DNA of 64,000 nt from Nocardioides nitrophenolicus. Its GTDB lineage: Bacteria > Actinomycetota > Actinomycetes > Propionibacteriales > Nocardioidaceae. The stretch is taken from NCBI RefSeq assembly GCF_016907515.1, contig NZ_JAFBBY010000001.1, positions 558,001 to 622,000 on the forward strand, given 5' to 3'. The number at the start of each line of letters is the position of its first letter. Position 1 is the first letter of the stretch. Positions 31,228 to 40,131 of the stretch are shown one piece after another. The position numbers were made by a program, and so were the translations under genes. The notes beneath the pieces were generated by a model. The model did no database searches, had not been told where the DNA came from, and worked only from the letters and a program-made list of their open reading frames with translations.

Positions 31228-32688
31228 TCACACCTTCCGGTGGATCGACTTGAAGGCGAGGTACGCCGAGAGCCCCTCCACGCCGTACTCGACGCCGAGA
31301 CCCGAGTCGTGCCGGCCGCCGAACGGCGCGGCGTGGTTGGACGCGAAGAAGTTGAGCCCGACCGAGCCGGTGTCCATCCGCTCGGCGACCTCCAGCGCCC
31401 GCGCCGGGTCCGCGGAGAACACCAGACCGCCGAGACCGAACGAGGTGTCGTTCGCCAGCGCGATCGCGTCGTCGAGGGTCTCGTAGCGGAGCACCGAGAG
31501 CACCGGCCCGAAGACCTCCTCGCGGGCGACGGTCATCGACGGCGTCACGTCGGCGAGCACCGTCGGCCGCACGAAGTAGCCCGGGCCGTCGACGGCGGCA
31601 CCGCCGGTCGTGACCCTCGCGCCCTCGGCCTTCGCGCCGTCGAGGTAGCCGAGCACGACATCGCGCTGCCGCGCGGTCGCGAGCGGGCCGAAGACGGTGT
31701 CGGGGTCGAACGGGTCGCCGAGCCTGCCCGCGGCGATGGTCGCGGTGACCATCGCGACGACCTCGTCGTAGCGCGCCGCGGGCGCGAGGATCCGGGTGGA
31801 GATGTAGCAGGTCTGGCCGGTGTTGCGCATCGACGAGCGCACCAGGACCCGCGCCATGGCGTCGAGGTCGGCGTCCTCCAGCACGATGGCCGACGACTTG
31901 CCGCCGAGCTCGAGGGTCACCGGCCTGAGCAGCTCGCCGCAGGCCGCGCCGATCCGTCGCCCCACCGGCGTCGAGCCGGTGAAGGCGACCTTGGCGGTGT
32001 CGGGGTGGCGCACCAGCGCCTCGCCGACGGCTCCCCCGCCGGTGACCAGGTTGACCACGCCCGGAGGTACGCCGGCCGCCTCCGCCGCCTCGACCACGAA
32101 CCGGATCGACAGCGGGGTCGACTCGGCCGGCTTCATCACGACGGTGCAGCCCGCGAGCAGCGCGGGCGCGAGCTTGATCACCATCAGGTTGATCGGGAAG
32201 TTCCACGGAGCGATCAGCACGCACGGCCCGACCGGCTCCCGTCGGACGACGGTCTCCGCGCCGCCCGCAGGGAACGGCCGCACGTCCTCGGTCTCCAGCC
32301 ACGACGCCAGCGACGCGACCTGGCGCAGGATCCCCGCCGCGTTGGCGGCGGCGCCGGAGGTCTCCGCGATCGGCGAGCCGTTCTCGCGGGTGTTGGTCCA
32401 GGAGAGCGGCTCGGCCCGCTTCTCCAGCTCGTCGGCCATCCGCAGCAGCACCTCGGCCCGCTCCGACGGCGTCATCCGCGGCCACGGCCCGGTCCGGAAG
32501 GCGCGCGCCGCGGCGGCCATCGCGCTGTCCACGTCCTGGCGCGAGGCATCGGGCACGCTGCCCCAGGTCTCCTCCGTCGCCGGATCGACGACGGGCAACC
32601 GGCCGGTCCCCCGAGCGGGACGCCACGCGCCGTCGACGTAGAGGTCCGAGACGTGGGTCCACGGCAGGGCGAGCCGAGGGCGCGTCAC
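31228..32688 (-). CDS. creC: Aldehyde dehydrogenase of the cre cluster (CreC)
   Basis: A 486-residue NAD(P)-dependent aldehyde dehydrogenase. The cofactor region is APWNFPINLMVIKLAPALLA, the catalytic Glu lies in VTLELGGKS and the catalytic Cys (residue 294) in MRNTGQTCYIS. By position it corresponds to CreC of C. glutamicum, oxidising 4-hydroxybenzaldehyde (free or as its phosphate) to the carboxylate that PobA uses. GTG start overlaps the creD stop (GTGA). It is the last gene of the cre operon and converges on pcaR with an 8-bp gap and no terminator. Confidence 0.9.
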   Translation of the reverse strand: MTRPRLALPWTHVSDLYVDGAWRPARGTGRLPVVDPATEETWGSVPDASRQDVDSAMAAAARAFRTGPWPRMTPSERAEVLLRMADELEKRAEPLSWTNTRENGSPIAETSGAAANAAGILRQVASLASWLETEDVRPFPAGGAETVVRREPVGPCVLIAPWNFPINLMVIKLAPALLAGCTVVMKPAESTPLSIRFVVEAAEAAGVPPGVVNLVTGGGAVGEALVRHPDTAKVAFTGSTPVGRRIGAACGELLRPVTLELGGKSSAIVLEDADLDAMARVLVRSSMRNTGQTCYISTRILAPAARYDEVVAMVTATIAAGRLGDPFDPDTVFGPLATARQRDVVLGYLDGAKAEGARVTTGGAAVDGPGYFVRPTVLADVTPSMTVAREEVFGPVLSVLRYETLDDAIALANDTSFGLGGLVFSADPARALEVAERMDTGSVGLNFFASNHAAPFGGRHDSGLGVEYGVEGLSAYLAFKSIHRKV

Positions 32689-33377
32689 GGCGCCACCTCG
32701 CCGGCGTCGTCGCGCAGCACGTCGGTCCTGAGCAGCCGGTTGGATCGGCTCAGGTCGGCGTGGGCCATCGCGACCGCGGCCTCGGTCAGCAGCTCCGGGA
32801 CGATCTCGCGGGCGAGCCGGTCGCAGTAGGTCGCCGGGTCCAGCCCGAACCAGCCCGAGGCGAGCGCGATCCCGGCGTGGTCGAAGCGCCACAGCCGGTC
32901 GGCGTCGCGGACCAGCGCGTCCTCCAGGGAGTAGGCCTCCTTGCGGGTGTCGTGCCCGTCGACGATGGCGCACACGGCCGCGACGAACTCCTCCGCATAG
33001 CCCAGCGGCGGCAGCACCTCCCGCGCGATCAGGCAGCCCTGCCGCTCGTGCTCGAACCGGATCTCGGCCTTGCGCCAGTCGCCGGAGAAGCCCTCGGCGA
33101 TGATCCGGCTCTCGTCGACCCGGCCCCAGCCGGTGTCGTGGAGCAGGATCGCGACCCGCACCAGCTCCGCGTCGGCCTCGGGGTAGGCCCGGCACAGCCG
33201 CTCGGCGTACGCCAGCGAGATCGGCAGGTGGATGTCGTTGCTGCGCGCCCGGGTCTCCGGTACGACGCCGCGCCACACCGGGTCGAGGTCCAGCCCGGCG
33301 GCCGGCGTGAGCGAGATCGGCGAGGTGTCGACCGGCCCGGACGGCGGGACGGGGGTCGGCGGCAGGGGCTGGGTCAT
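32685..33377 (-). CDS. creD: HD-domain phosphohydrolase (CreD)
   Basis: A 230-residue metal-dependent phosphohydrolase. Metal ligands are visible in order: His in SNDIHLPISL, the HD pair in LLHDTGWG, His in FEHERQG, the pair in VDGHDTRKEA and Asp in RDADRLWRF. In the C. glutamicum system CreD removes the phosphate that CreHI placed on the phenol, after or between the oxidation steps. A proline-rich leader of about 35 residues precedes the domain. ATGA overlap with creE. A second protein of the same family and length lies at 41766-42452. Confidence 0.88.
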   Translation of the reverse strand: MTQPLPPTPVPPSGPVDTSPISLTPAAGLDLDPVWRGVVPETRARSNDIHLPISLAYAERLCRAYPEADAELVRVAILLHDTGWGRVDESRIIAEGFSGDWRKAEIRFEHERQGCLIAREVLPPLGYAEEFVAAVCAIVDGHDTRKEAYSLEDALVRDADRLWRFDHAGIALASGWFGLDPATYCDRLAREIVPELLTEAAVAMAHADLSRSNRLLRTDVLRDDAGEVAP

Positions 33378-34642
33378 GACGGCTTCCTCGAGATCGACTT
33401 GAGCGGGACCGCGGGGTCGGCGGCCTCGTCGGGCGGGATCGACGCTCCGCTCGCGATGGCGGCCTTGACGGCCATGAAGTCCAGGGGTGCGTTGACGCAG
33501 TCGGCGGCGATGATCGCGTCGCCGCGGTAGTAGAGCACCGCGTGCCTGCCCTTCGCCGGGTCGCCGCGGACCACGGTCCGGTCGTGCCCGGCGGACAGGC
33601 CGGCGATCTGCAGCTTGAGGTCGGCCTGGTTCGACCAGAACCACGGGACGCCGGCGTACTCCTCGGGCCGCCCGGTGATCGCGTACGCCGCCACCTTGGC
33701 CTGCTCCACCGCGTTGTTGACGCTCTCGAACCGCATCCGGTCCTGCGTCGGCGCGCCCGGGACCGGGTTCGGCAGGTTGGCGACGTCGCCGACCGCGACG
33801 GTCACCCCGTCGGAGGCGACCGCGTGCTCGTCGACCCGGATCCCGTTGTCGCAGGCGAGCCCGATCGACTCGGCCAGCTCGGTGTTGGGGATCACCCCGA
33901 CGCCGATCAGCACCAGGTCCGCGCGGATCAGCCGGCCGTCGGCGAGCTCGACCCCGGACACCCGGTCCCCCGAGCCGGTGATCCGACGCACCTGCGCGTC
34001 CAGGACCACGTCGATGCCGTGCTGCCGGTGGTGGTCGAGCAGGTACGCCGACGTCTCGGCCCCCACCGCGCGCCCGACCAGGCGCGGCCCGGCCTCCAGC
34101 AGCGTGACCGTGCGGCCCATCTTGTTGAGGCTGGCCGCGGCCTCGATGCCGATGAAGCCGCCGCCGATCACGACGACGTCCTTGACCATCGGCACCCGCG
34201 CCTTGAGCTCGAGCGCGTCGTCGGCGTTGCGCAGGTAGAGCACGCCGGGCAGGTCCACGCCCTCGACCAGGAGCCGCCTCGCCCGGGCGCCGACGGTCAG
34301 CGCGAGCCGGTCGAACGGGATCTCCGCGCCCGACAGGGAGTGCGCGACCCCGCCGCCGTCGGCGCGCTTGTCGATCCGGATGATGCGCTCGTTGCGCACG
34401 ACTCGGATCCGGTGCTCGTCCCAGTACTCCTGGGTGCGGTAGATCAGCGACTCCTTGGTGATCGCGCCCTGCAGGAACTCCTTCGACAGCGCCGGACGCT
34501 GGTAGGGACGGTGGTTCTCGTCCCCGAGGAGCGTGATGGGCGGCTCGTACCCGAGGGCGCGCAGGGACACCGCGAGCTGCACCCCCGCCTGGGAGGAGCC
34601 GATGATGAGCAGGCCGGCCGAGCCCTCGGGATCAGTGCTCAT
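33374..34642 (-). CDS. creE: Ferredoxin reductase of the P450 system (CreE)
   Basis: A 422-residue FAD protein of the putidaredoxin-reductase type that passes electrons from NAD(P)H to the ferredoxin CreF. The first dinucleotide motif is LLIIGSSQAGVQLA, with Ser where Gly is usual. The second is VVVIGGGFIGIEAAASL, and the FAD segment GVTVAVGDVANLPNP follows. The C-terminal domain contains PWFWSNQADLKLQIAG, diagnostic of this group. It lies three bases downstream of creF and overlaps creD by four. Confidence 0.92.
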   Translation of the reverse strand: MSTDPEGSAGLLIIGSSQAGVQLAVSLRALGYEPPITLLGDENHRPYQRPALSKEFLQGAITKESLIYRTQEYWDEHRIRVVRNERIIRIDKRADGGGVAHSLSGAEIPFDRLALTVGARARRLLVEGVDLPGVLYLRNADDALELKARVPMVKDVVVIGGGFIGIEAAASLNKMGRTVTLLEAGPRLVGRAVGAETSAYLLDHHRQHGIDVVLDAQVRRITGSGDRVSGVELADGRLIRADLVLIGVGVIPNTELAESIGLACDNGIRVDEHAVASDGVTVAVGDVANLPNPVPGAPTQDRMRFESVNNAVEQAKVAAYAITGRPEEYAGVPWFWSNQADLKLQIAGLSAGHDRTVVRGDPAKGRHAVLYYRGDAIIAADCVNAPLDFMAVKAAIASGASIPPDEAADPAVPLKSISRKPS

Positions 34643-34645
34643 GGC

Positions 34646-34966
34646 TCAGACCTGCGTCTCCGGCGTGGTCACGTGCAGGTCCATGCCCTCGGTGACCTTG
34701 ATCTGGCAGCACAGCCGGGAGGTGTCGCGCCGGTCGACGGCGGCGCCCCACAGCATCTCGTCCTCCATCTCCTCCATCGGCGGCAGCGCGGCGTAGTCGG
34801 CCGGGTCGACGAAGACGTGGCAGGTCGCGCAGGACAGCGAGCCGCCGCACTCCGCGACGATGCCGGGGACGCCGTTGCGCACGGCGGTCTCCATCACGGA
34901 GTCGCCGACGCCGGCCTCGACGGCGTGGGCCGTCCCGGTGGCGTCGGTGTAGGTGATCGTGGGCAT
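34646..34966 (-). CDS. creF: [2Fe-2S] ferredoxin (CreF)
   Basis: A 106-residue adrenodoxin/putidaredoxin-type ferredoxin. The cluster ligands are Cys-x5-Cys-x2-Cys in CGGSLSCATC and a later Cys in SRLCCQIKV. The acidic helix PPMEEMEDEML is the usual docking site for the P450 and reductase. The ATG at 34966 follows GGAGGGACCGAC. It shuttles electrons from CreE to CreJ. Confidence 0.94.
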   Translation of the reverse strand: MPTITYTDATGTAHAVEAGVGDSVMETAVRNGVPGIVAECGGSLSCATCHVFVDPADYAALPPMEEMEDEMLWGAAVDRRDTSRLCCQIKVTEGMDLHVTTPETQV

Positions 34967-34985
34967 GTCGGTCCCTCCAGGAGAC

Positions 34986-35753
34986 TCAGATGAACTGGCG
35001 GCCACCGTCGACGACGACGGTCTGGCCGGTGACGAAGCCGGCGTCGGGGCCGGCGAGGAAGAGGGCGACGCCGACGACGTCGTCGGGCCGGCTGGCGCGG
35101 CGCAGCGCGCCCCGGTCGACGCCGTACGACGCGGCGTCGTCCATCAGGCCGAGGCTGGCGTCGGTGAGGGTGAAGCCGGGCGCGATCGCGTTGACGTTGA
35201 TCGAGCGCCGGCCCAGCTCCTTGGCCATCACCCGGGTCAGGGCGATCACGCCGCCCTTGGAGGCGACGTAGTGCAGCCAGTTCTCCGAGCCGCTGTAGAC
35301 CGTGGCCGAGGAGAGGTTGACCACGCGTGCACCCTCGGGCAGGAACGGGCTGCAGGCCCGCACCATCAGCCACGGTCCCTTGAGGTTGACCCCCAGCACC
35401 AGGTCCCAGTCCGCGGGGTCGATGTCCTCGAGCGGGGATCGGGTGACGGTGCCGTAGATGGCGGCGTTGTTGACCAGCACGTCGATCCGTCCGCTACCGA
35501 AGTCGGCCACCGCCTCCGCGAGCGCCGCCGTCGACGTCGCCGAGGTGACGTCGACCGGGCCGTGCCAGGCCTCGGCGCCCGCGTCGACGACGAGCTTCGC
35601 GGTCTCCGCGACGCCGGCCTCGTCGATGTCGGCGACCGCGACCCGGTAGCCCCGACCGGCGAAGCCGAGCGCGAACGCCCGGCCCAGCCCGCCGGCGGCG
35701 CCGGTGACGAGCACGGTCCGGCCGCGGCCCTCGTCGCTCCTCGGATCGGACAC
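34986..35753 (-). CDS. creG: SDR alcohol dehydrogenase of the cre cluster (CreG)
   Basis: A 255-residue short-chain dehydrogenase. The cofactor motif is VTGAAGGLGRAFALGFAGRG, the structural motif NNAAIYG, the catalytic residues Ser in NLSSATVYS and Tyr-x3-Lys in HYVASKGG, and the C-terminus GFVTGQTVVVDGG. By position and family it corresponds to CreG, which oxidises the benzylic alcohol made by P450 CreJ to the aldehyde. GTG start four bases after the creH stop. Confidence 0.88.
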   Translation of the reverse strand: MSDPRSDEGRGRTVLVTGAAGGLGRAFALGFAGRGYRVAVADIDEAGVAETAKLVVDAGAEAWHGPVDVTSATSTAALAEAVADFGSGRIDVLVNNAAIYGTVTRSPLEDIDPADWDLVLGVNLKGPWLMVRACSPFLPEGARVVNLSSATVYSGSENWLHYVASKGGVIALTRVMAKELGRRSINVNAIAPGFTLTDASLGLMDDAASYGVDRGALRRASRPDDVVGVALFLAGPDAGFVTGQTVVVDGGRQFI

Positions 35754-35757
35754 GGCG

Positions 35758-37608
35758 TCAGTCCAGGATCTCGACGCGACCGGTGCCGCCGTCGACCCGG
35801 ATCCGCTGCCCGGTCCGGATCGTCGTCGACGCGCTGCCGGTGCCGGTGACGGCGGGGAGGCCGTACTCGCGGCACACGATCGCCGCGTGGCTCATCATCC
35901 CGCCGATGTCGGTGACGGTCGCCTTGATCTTGCCGAAGATCGGCCCCCACGACGGCGCGGTGATCGTCGCGACGAGGATCTCGTCCTGCTGCACCTCGCC
36001 CAGCTGGTCGGCGCTGTGCACCACGCGGGCGAGCCCCTCGACCACGCCCGGCGAGGCGGCCATGCCGGTGATCACGCCCTCGTCGCCACCCTCGTCGCCG
36101 GCCAGCCACTGCTGCACCTGCTCGGTGGTGATGCCGTAGAGCATCATCGTGAACGGCTCGGTGATCTCGGCCGGCGGGGTGTTCAGTGCCGGCTGCGGGC
36201 GCTGCGTCGCGAGCGCCTCGAAGATCCCGCGCCGGCGCTCGATCTCGGCCGGCCAGTAGTGCGGCCCGGTCGCCTCGGCGCCGACCGCCCAGCCGGTGAC
36301 CAGGTCGAAGATCGCGTCGCGGACCTCGCCGCGGGTCAGGTAGAGCAGGTCCGACTCGTCGGCCCAGAAGCCGGCCGCCGCGAACACCCGGCCGAGCTCG
36401 CGGACCTTGCGCCAGAAGACGCCCATGGTCCAGTGCTCGATGTAGAAGTTGTGGTTCTCGACGTACGGGTAGGCCGTCGCGGCCAGGCCGCGCTTGGCGT
36501 CGAAGGTGGCGAGCGCCTCTCCGTCGAGCAGGTCGCGGTACTCCTCGACGATCCGGTCCTTCTCGGCCGTCAGCTCCGCGACCGGCCGCATGATCTGCTG
36601 GCCCTCGTCGAGCCGGCGGACGTAGTCCTTGATGTAGCCGAGCGGGATCTCCTGGTGCTCGAGCCAGTACTTGTCGTGGCCGTAGAAGCCGTTGCCGACG
36701 GTGAAGTTGAACCACGGGTCCTGCGCCGCCTCGTACGCCGCCAGCCAGGCCGCGCCGCCGTCGTACTCCCCGATCCGGGCCAGGGTGCCGGCCACGTCGT
36801 CGGTGTCGGCGAAGGCCGCCTGCAGGCCGCTCTCGACGGCCAGGGTGGCCAGCTTCTTGAGCTCGTCGTCGGGACGGAAGAGCTCCATGTCGACGCCCTG
36901 GACCATCTTCGCGATCGCCTGGTCCGGGATGCCGGGGAAGGCCTCCTTGCAGAAGCCGAAGAAGTCGAGATAGGCCAGGTAGCCGAGGTTGAGGAACTCG
37001 AAGTGGTACTGCCAGTTCTGGTAGCACAGCTGGATCAGCCGGTCGTAGCTCTCCATCAGCACCTCGGAGCCGTCCTTGGCCACGCCCGCGACGATGTCGT
37101 CGAAGGGCACCATGTCGGGCAGCGACTCGAAGCGCAGCGCCTCCATCTCGTCGATCGTCCCGCGCACCTTGACCCGCCACGCGTCGAGCAGCTCGTTCCA
37201 GTTCTGGAAGTAGTGCCCGGCCCGGCGCTCGAACTCCGGCACCCGCGCCGGGATCTGGTCCTCGGGGACCGGCACCGGTGACATGTAGAGGTAGCCGAGG
37301 TGGATCTTGAACTCGATGCCGTTGGCCGGCGGGATCAGCAGGTGCCGGGTGTTGTACTGCCCGAGGCACTTGACCGCGAACTCGCCGCCGATCGTCTCGA
37401 ACGGCTTGAACACCGTCGGCCAGTGCTGGCTGTCGCAGAACCAGAACTTCTCGTCCTCGGCGCCGCTGAGGTTCTGGAAGACCAGGTTGTAGGGATAGAG
37501 CCTCTCCCAGCCCTCGGCCCCCTCGGGCACGGGCAGCTGGGACGGCTTGGGGAAGGACTTCATCGCGGGCGCGGTGCTGGTGCCCGGAGTCGGCTCGGTG
37601 ACGGTCAT
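35758..37608 (-). CDS. creH: Alkylphenol phosphorylating enzyme, PEP-utilising subunit (CreH)
   Basis: A 616-residue protein. Most of it is a large specific domain of unclear fold (aromatic-rich, for example FWFCDSQHWPTVFKPFETIG and FLNLGYLAYLDFFGFCKEAF). The last ~80 residues are the PEP-synthase phosphohistidine swivel domain with the catalytic His in GGMMSHAAIVCREYGLPAVT. With CreI it would form the ATP-dependent 4-methylphenyl-phosphate synthase: CreI charges the histidine and CreH delivers the phosphate to the phenol. The ATG at 37608 overlaps creI. The split arrangement resembles phenylphosphate synthase. Confidence 0.88.
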   Translation of the reverse strand: MTVTEPTPGTSTAPAMKSFPKPSQLPVPEGAEGWERLYPYNLVFQNLSGAEDEKFWFCDSQHWPTVFKPFETIGGEFAVKCLGQYNTRHLLIPPANGIEFKIHLGYLYMSPVPVPEDQIPARVPEFERRAGHYFQNWNELLDAWRVKVRGTIDEMEALRFESLPDMVPFDDIVAGVAKDGSEVLMESYDRLIQLCYQNWQYHFEFLNLGYLAYLDFFGFCKEAFPGIPDQAIAKMVQGVDMELFRPDDELKKLATLAVESGLQAAFADTDDVAGTLARIGEYDGGAAWLAAYEAAQDPWFNFTVGNGFYGHDKYWLEHQEIPLGYIKDYVRRLDEGQQIMRPVAELTAEKDRIVEEYRDLLDGEALATFDAKRGLAATAYPYVENHNFYIEHWTMGVFWRKVRELGRVFAAAGFWADESDLLYLTRGEVRDAIFDLVTGWAVGAEATGPHYWPAEIERRRGIFEALATQRPQPALNTPPAEITEPFTMMLYGITTEQVQQWLAGDEGGDEGVITGMAASPGVVEGLARVVHSADQLGEVQQDEILVATITAPSWGPIFGKIKATVTDIGGMMSHAAIVCREYGLPAVTGTGSASTTIRTGQRIRVDGGTGRVEILD

Positions 37609-38687
37609 CGGTTGTTCCTTGGGGTGAGAGAGCTGGTGAGTCCGGACATGAAGCCGGTCATCCCGCCCGAGGCAGGAGGCGTAGGCGTGGTGGTGGCCGC
37701 GACCGAGTGGACGGTCTCGGGGCGCGCCTGGAGCAGCAGGAGGTTCTCCCCCGCCGGCAGGTCGCTGTCGAAGGCCCACTCGATGTCCTGCGGGCATCCG
37801 TAGTGCTTCTCGGCGCGCTTCGCGAGCTGGGCGACGGCGACGAGCTCGTCGGGCTCGAGGCAGAGCCGGTCGCGCCGGTCCGGCTCGACCTCACGCTCGA
37901 CGAGGCTCCCGGCCGCGGCGTCGGGGACCAGCTCGGCGTGCTTGGCGCCGCGATGCTCCTGGACCACGCTGAGCATCACCTTGTCGAGCAGCAGGTTGTC
38001 GGGGGTGACCTGGCCGGAGACGACCATCTCGCCGACGCCGTACGACGCGTCGATGGCGATCTTCGAGCGGTCACCCGTCGTCGGGTTGAGGGTGATCGCG
38101 ACGCCGGCGACCCGGGCGTTGACCATCTTCTGCACCGCCACCGCCATCGACAGGCCCTCGTCGGGGATGCCGTTCTTGAGCCGGTAGAGGATCGCGCGGC
38201 TGGTGTAGATCGAGGCCCAGCAGCGGCGGATGTGCTCGCGCACGTCGGCCCAGCCGCGCAGCCACAGGTAGGTGTCCTGCTGGCCGGCGAAGCTCGCGTC
38301 CGGCAGGTCCTCGGCGGTGGCCGACGACCGGACCGCGACCGGCACGTCCGCACCGATCCGGGCCGTCAGCTCGTCGTACGCCGTTTTGGTGGCGTCCCGG
38401 ACCGCGGCCGGGACGGGGCAGCCCAGCAGCAGCTCGCGGATCCGCGCCGACACCTCGTCGACCCGCACGACGTCCTCGGGGTCGAGCCCGGCGAGGAGCT
38501 CGTGGATCCGGTCGGCGATGCCGGACTCGCGCACGAACGCGTCGTACGCCGCCGTGGTGACCGCGAAGCCCGGCGGGACGGGCATCCCGGCGGCAGTCAT
38601 GGTGACCAGCGAGGCGCACTTGCCCCCGAGCAGGTCGTGCTCGGGGGGCTCCCCGGCGTCGAAGAACTGGACGAAACGCTCAGTCAT
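37605..38687 (-). CDS. creI: Alkylphenol phosphorylating enzyme, ATP-binding subunit (CreI)
   Basis: A 360-residue PEP synthase/pyruvate phosphate dikinase ATP-grasp domain. The N-terminal part has LGGKCASLVTMTAAGMPVPP and the ATP-site ADVPVAVRSSATAEDLPDAS. It continues with FAGQQDTYLWLRG and ends the domain with QDIEWAFDSDLPAGENLLLL and QARPETVHS. A Pro/Thr/Ser-rich tail of about 30 residues follows. It would bind ATP and phosphorylate the CreH histidine. It overlaps creJ by eight bases and creH by four. Confidence 0.9.
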   Translation of the reverse strand: MTERFVQFFDAGEPPEHDLLGGKCASLVTMTAAGMPVPPGFAVTTAAYDAFVRESGIADRIHELLAGLDPEDVVRVDEVSARIRELLLGCPVPAAVRDATKTAYDELTARIGADVPVAVRSSATAEDLPDASFAGQQDTYLWLRGWADVREHIRRCWASIYTSRAILYRLKNGIPDEGLSMAVAVQKMVNARVAGVAITLNPTTGDRSKIAIDASYGVGEMVVSGQVTPDNLLLDKVMLSVVQEHRGAKHAELVPDAAAGSLVEREVEPDRRDRLCLEPDELVAVAQLAKRAEKHYGCPQDIEWAFDSDLPAGENLLLLQARPETVHSVAATTTPTPPASGGMTGFMSGLTSSLTPRNNR

Positions 38688-39942
38688 CGGAGCTCTCCCA
38701 GGTGACGGGCACCGCGAGCGGTGCGCGGAAGGACAGGTTGTCGCCGAACCGGATCGCGTCCGCGTCGACCAGGCGCAGGTCGGGCGCGAGTCGGGCGATC
38801 TCCTCCAGGCAGACCCTGGCCTGCAGCTTGGCCAGCATGTTGCCGAGGCAGTAGTGGATGCCGAACCCGAAGGCGAGATGCTCGCGGGCGTTGGCACGGG
38901 TGACGTCGAAGCGGTCGGCTTCCTCGAAGCGCGTCTCGTCGCGGTTGGCCGAGCCCATCAGCAGGAGCAGCTCGCTGCCGGACGGGATCGGGACCCCGCC
39001 GACGGTGGTGTCCTTCAGCGCCTTGCGCCGCCAGCCGACGATCGAGGGGCTGACCCGGAGCACCTCGTCGACCGCGCCCGGGATCAGGCTCGGGTCGTCG
39101 ACGATCCGCCGCCACTGGTCGGGATGCTCGAGGAGCACGCGTACCGCGTTGGAGATCAGCGTCGTGGTGGTCTCGTGACCGGCGAAGAGCAGGCTGTAGC
39201 AGATCGACGCGATCTCGTGGTCGGTGATCGGGTCGCCCTCGGCCTGCACCCGGACCAGGTCACCGACGAGCGAGTCGCGCTCCTCGGCGTGCGCCTCGGC
39301 GACGAGTCGCCGGCACTCGGTCCAGTAGTCGACCAGGTGGTGCGCGTGCGGCACCTGCTCCTCGTCGGACAGGTCGCCCCACGTCATCGCGGCGCGGGAG
39401 TCCGACCACTTCTTGAACAGCTCGACCTGGCCGGTGTCGGCGCCGATCAGGGTGAGGATGGTGACCGTCGGGACGTCGTACGCCAGGTCGCGGACGATGT
39501 CGCCGACCCGCCCGGGTCGCTCGCGCATCGCGGTCAGCAGGTCGACGACGTGGGCGCGGATCGCCGGCTCCAGCGCCTTGTACCGCCGCGGCGTGAACGC
39601 CTTCGCGGTCACCTTGCGGATCCGGGTGTGCTCGGGGGGAACCCGCGCGGACAGGCCGGAGTAGGCCGTGAAGCCGCCCTCCTCCATGATCCGGCGGGCC
39701 TCGGGGCCACGCTCGCGGACCGGCGCCTGGGCGTTCTCGCTGCTGAAGGTCTCCCAGTCCTCGAAGACCGCCTTCACGTCCTCGTAGCGGCTGACGACCC
39801 AGTAGCCGACGCGCTCGTCGTACATCACCGGCTCCTCGGCCCGCAGCGCGGCGTACGACGGGAACGGGTCGTCCATCGCGAACGGCCGGTAGCCGTGGTG
39901 GGCCACCGGACAACCGGTGCCGGGCTCGTGCGTCGTGGTCAT
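38680..39942 (-). CDS. creJ: Cytochrome P450, alkylphenyl-phosphate hydroxylase (CreJ)
   Basis: A 420-residue soluble P450. The I-helix oxygen-binding motif is LLFAGHETTTTLISN, the ExxR motif lies in VDEVLRVSPSIVGWRRKALK, and the haem-binding loop is FGFGIHYCLGNMLAKLQ with the ligand Cys near residue 365. It would hydroxylate the alkyl side chain of the phosphorylated phenol with electrons from CreE and CreF. First gene of an eight-gene operon. The start is the ATG at 39942, with AAGGGTGCGAG upstream. The 17-bp inverted repeat 94 bp upstream is the likely control site. Confidence 0.92.
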   Translation of the reverse strand: MTTTHEPGTGCPVAHHGYRPFAMDDPFPSYAALRAEEPVMYDERVGYWVVSRYEDVKAVFEDWETFSSENAQAPVRERGPEARRIMEEGGFTAYSGLSARVPPEHTRIRKVTAKAFTPRRYKALEPAIRAHVVDLLTAMRERPGRVGDIVRDLAYDVPTVTILTLIGADTGQVELFKKWSDSRAAMTWGDLSDEEQVPHAHHLVDYWTECRRLVAEAHAEERDSLVGDLVRVQAEGDPITDHEIASICYSLLFAGHETTTTLISNAVRVLLEHPDQWRRIVDDPSLIPGAVDEVLRVSPSIVGWRRKALKDTTVGGVPIPSGSELLLLMGSANRDETRFEEADRFDVTRANAREHLAFGFGIHYCLGNMLAKLQARVCLEEIARLAPDLRLVDADAIRFGDNLSFRAPLAVPVTWESSDD

Positions 39943-40036
39943 CTCGCACCCTTCTGGGACTGCTGGTCCGGGCTGCCGAGTGGCGCCGGTCACAAGGTCA
40001 ACCTTGGCCCTCGGGCGGAGCGCTCACAATGGCCGT

Positions 40037-40053
40037 CTTCCGGTGGACGGAAG
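40037..40053. promoter_or_regulatory. Inverted repeat upstream of creJ, candidate IclR operator
   Basis: CTTCCGGTGGACGGAAG is a perfect 6-bp dyad (CTTCCG and CGGAAG) with the spacer GTGGA. The identical 17 bases, including the asymmetric spacer and in the same orientation relative to the gene, recur at 42496-42512 before the HD/IclR gene pair. It lies between the aqpZ terminator and creJ. Confidence 0.65.
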
Positions 40054-40071
40054 TCGGTGTGGGCGGGAACG

Positions 40072-40107
40072 CAACGACTCCCGGCCGGGTGCGGCCGGGA
40101 GTCGTTG
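40072..40107 (-). terminator. Strong hairpin after aqpZ
   Basis: A perfect 16-bp stem, CAACGACTCCCGGCCG with CGGCCGGGAGTCGTTG, and a four-base loop. It begins 25 bp past the aqpZ stop and precedes the creJ control region, so it separates the two transcripts. No T-run follows, as is common in GC-rich actinobacteria. Confidence 0.85.
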
Positions 40108-40131
40108 GCGGTGCCGGTAGGGCGGTGGGGC

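Noticed and set aside
31234-31244. CTTCCGGTGGA, identical to the first 11 bases of the cre operator
   Set aside because: It lies in the coding end of creC, lacks the second arm CGGAAG, and is explained by the codons of the last residues.
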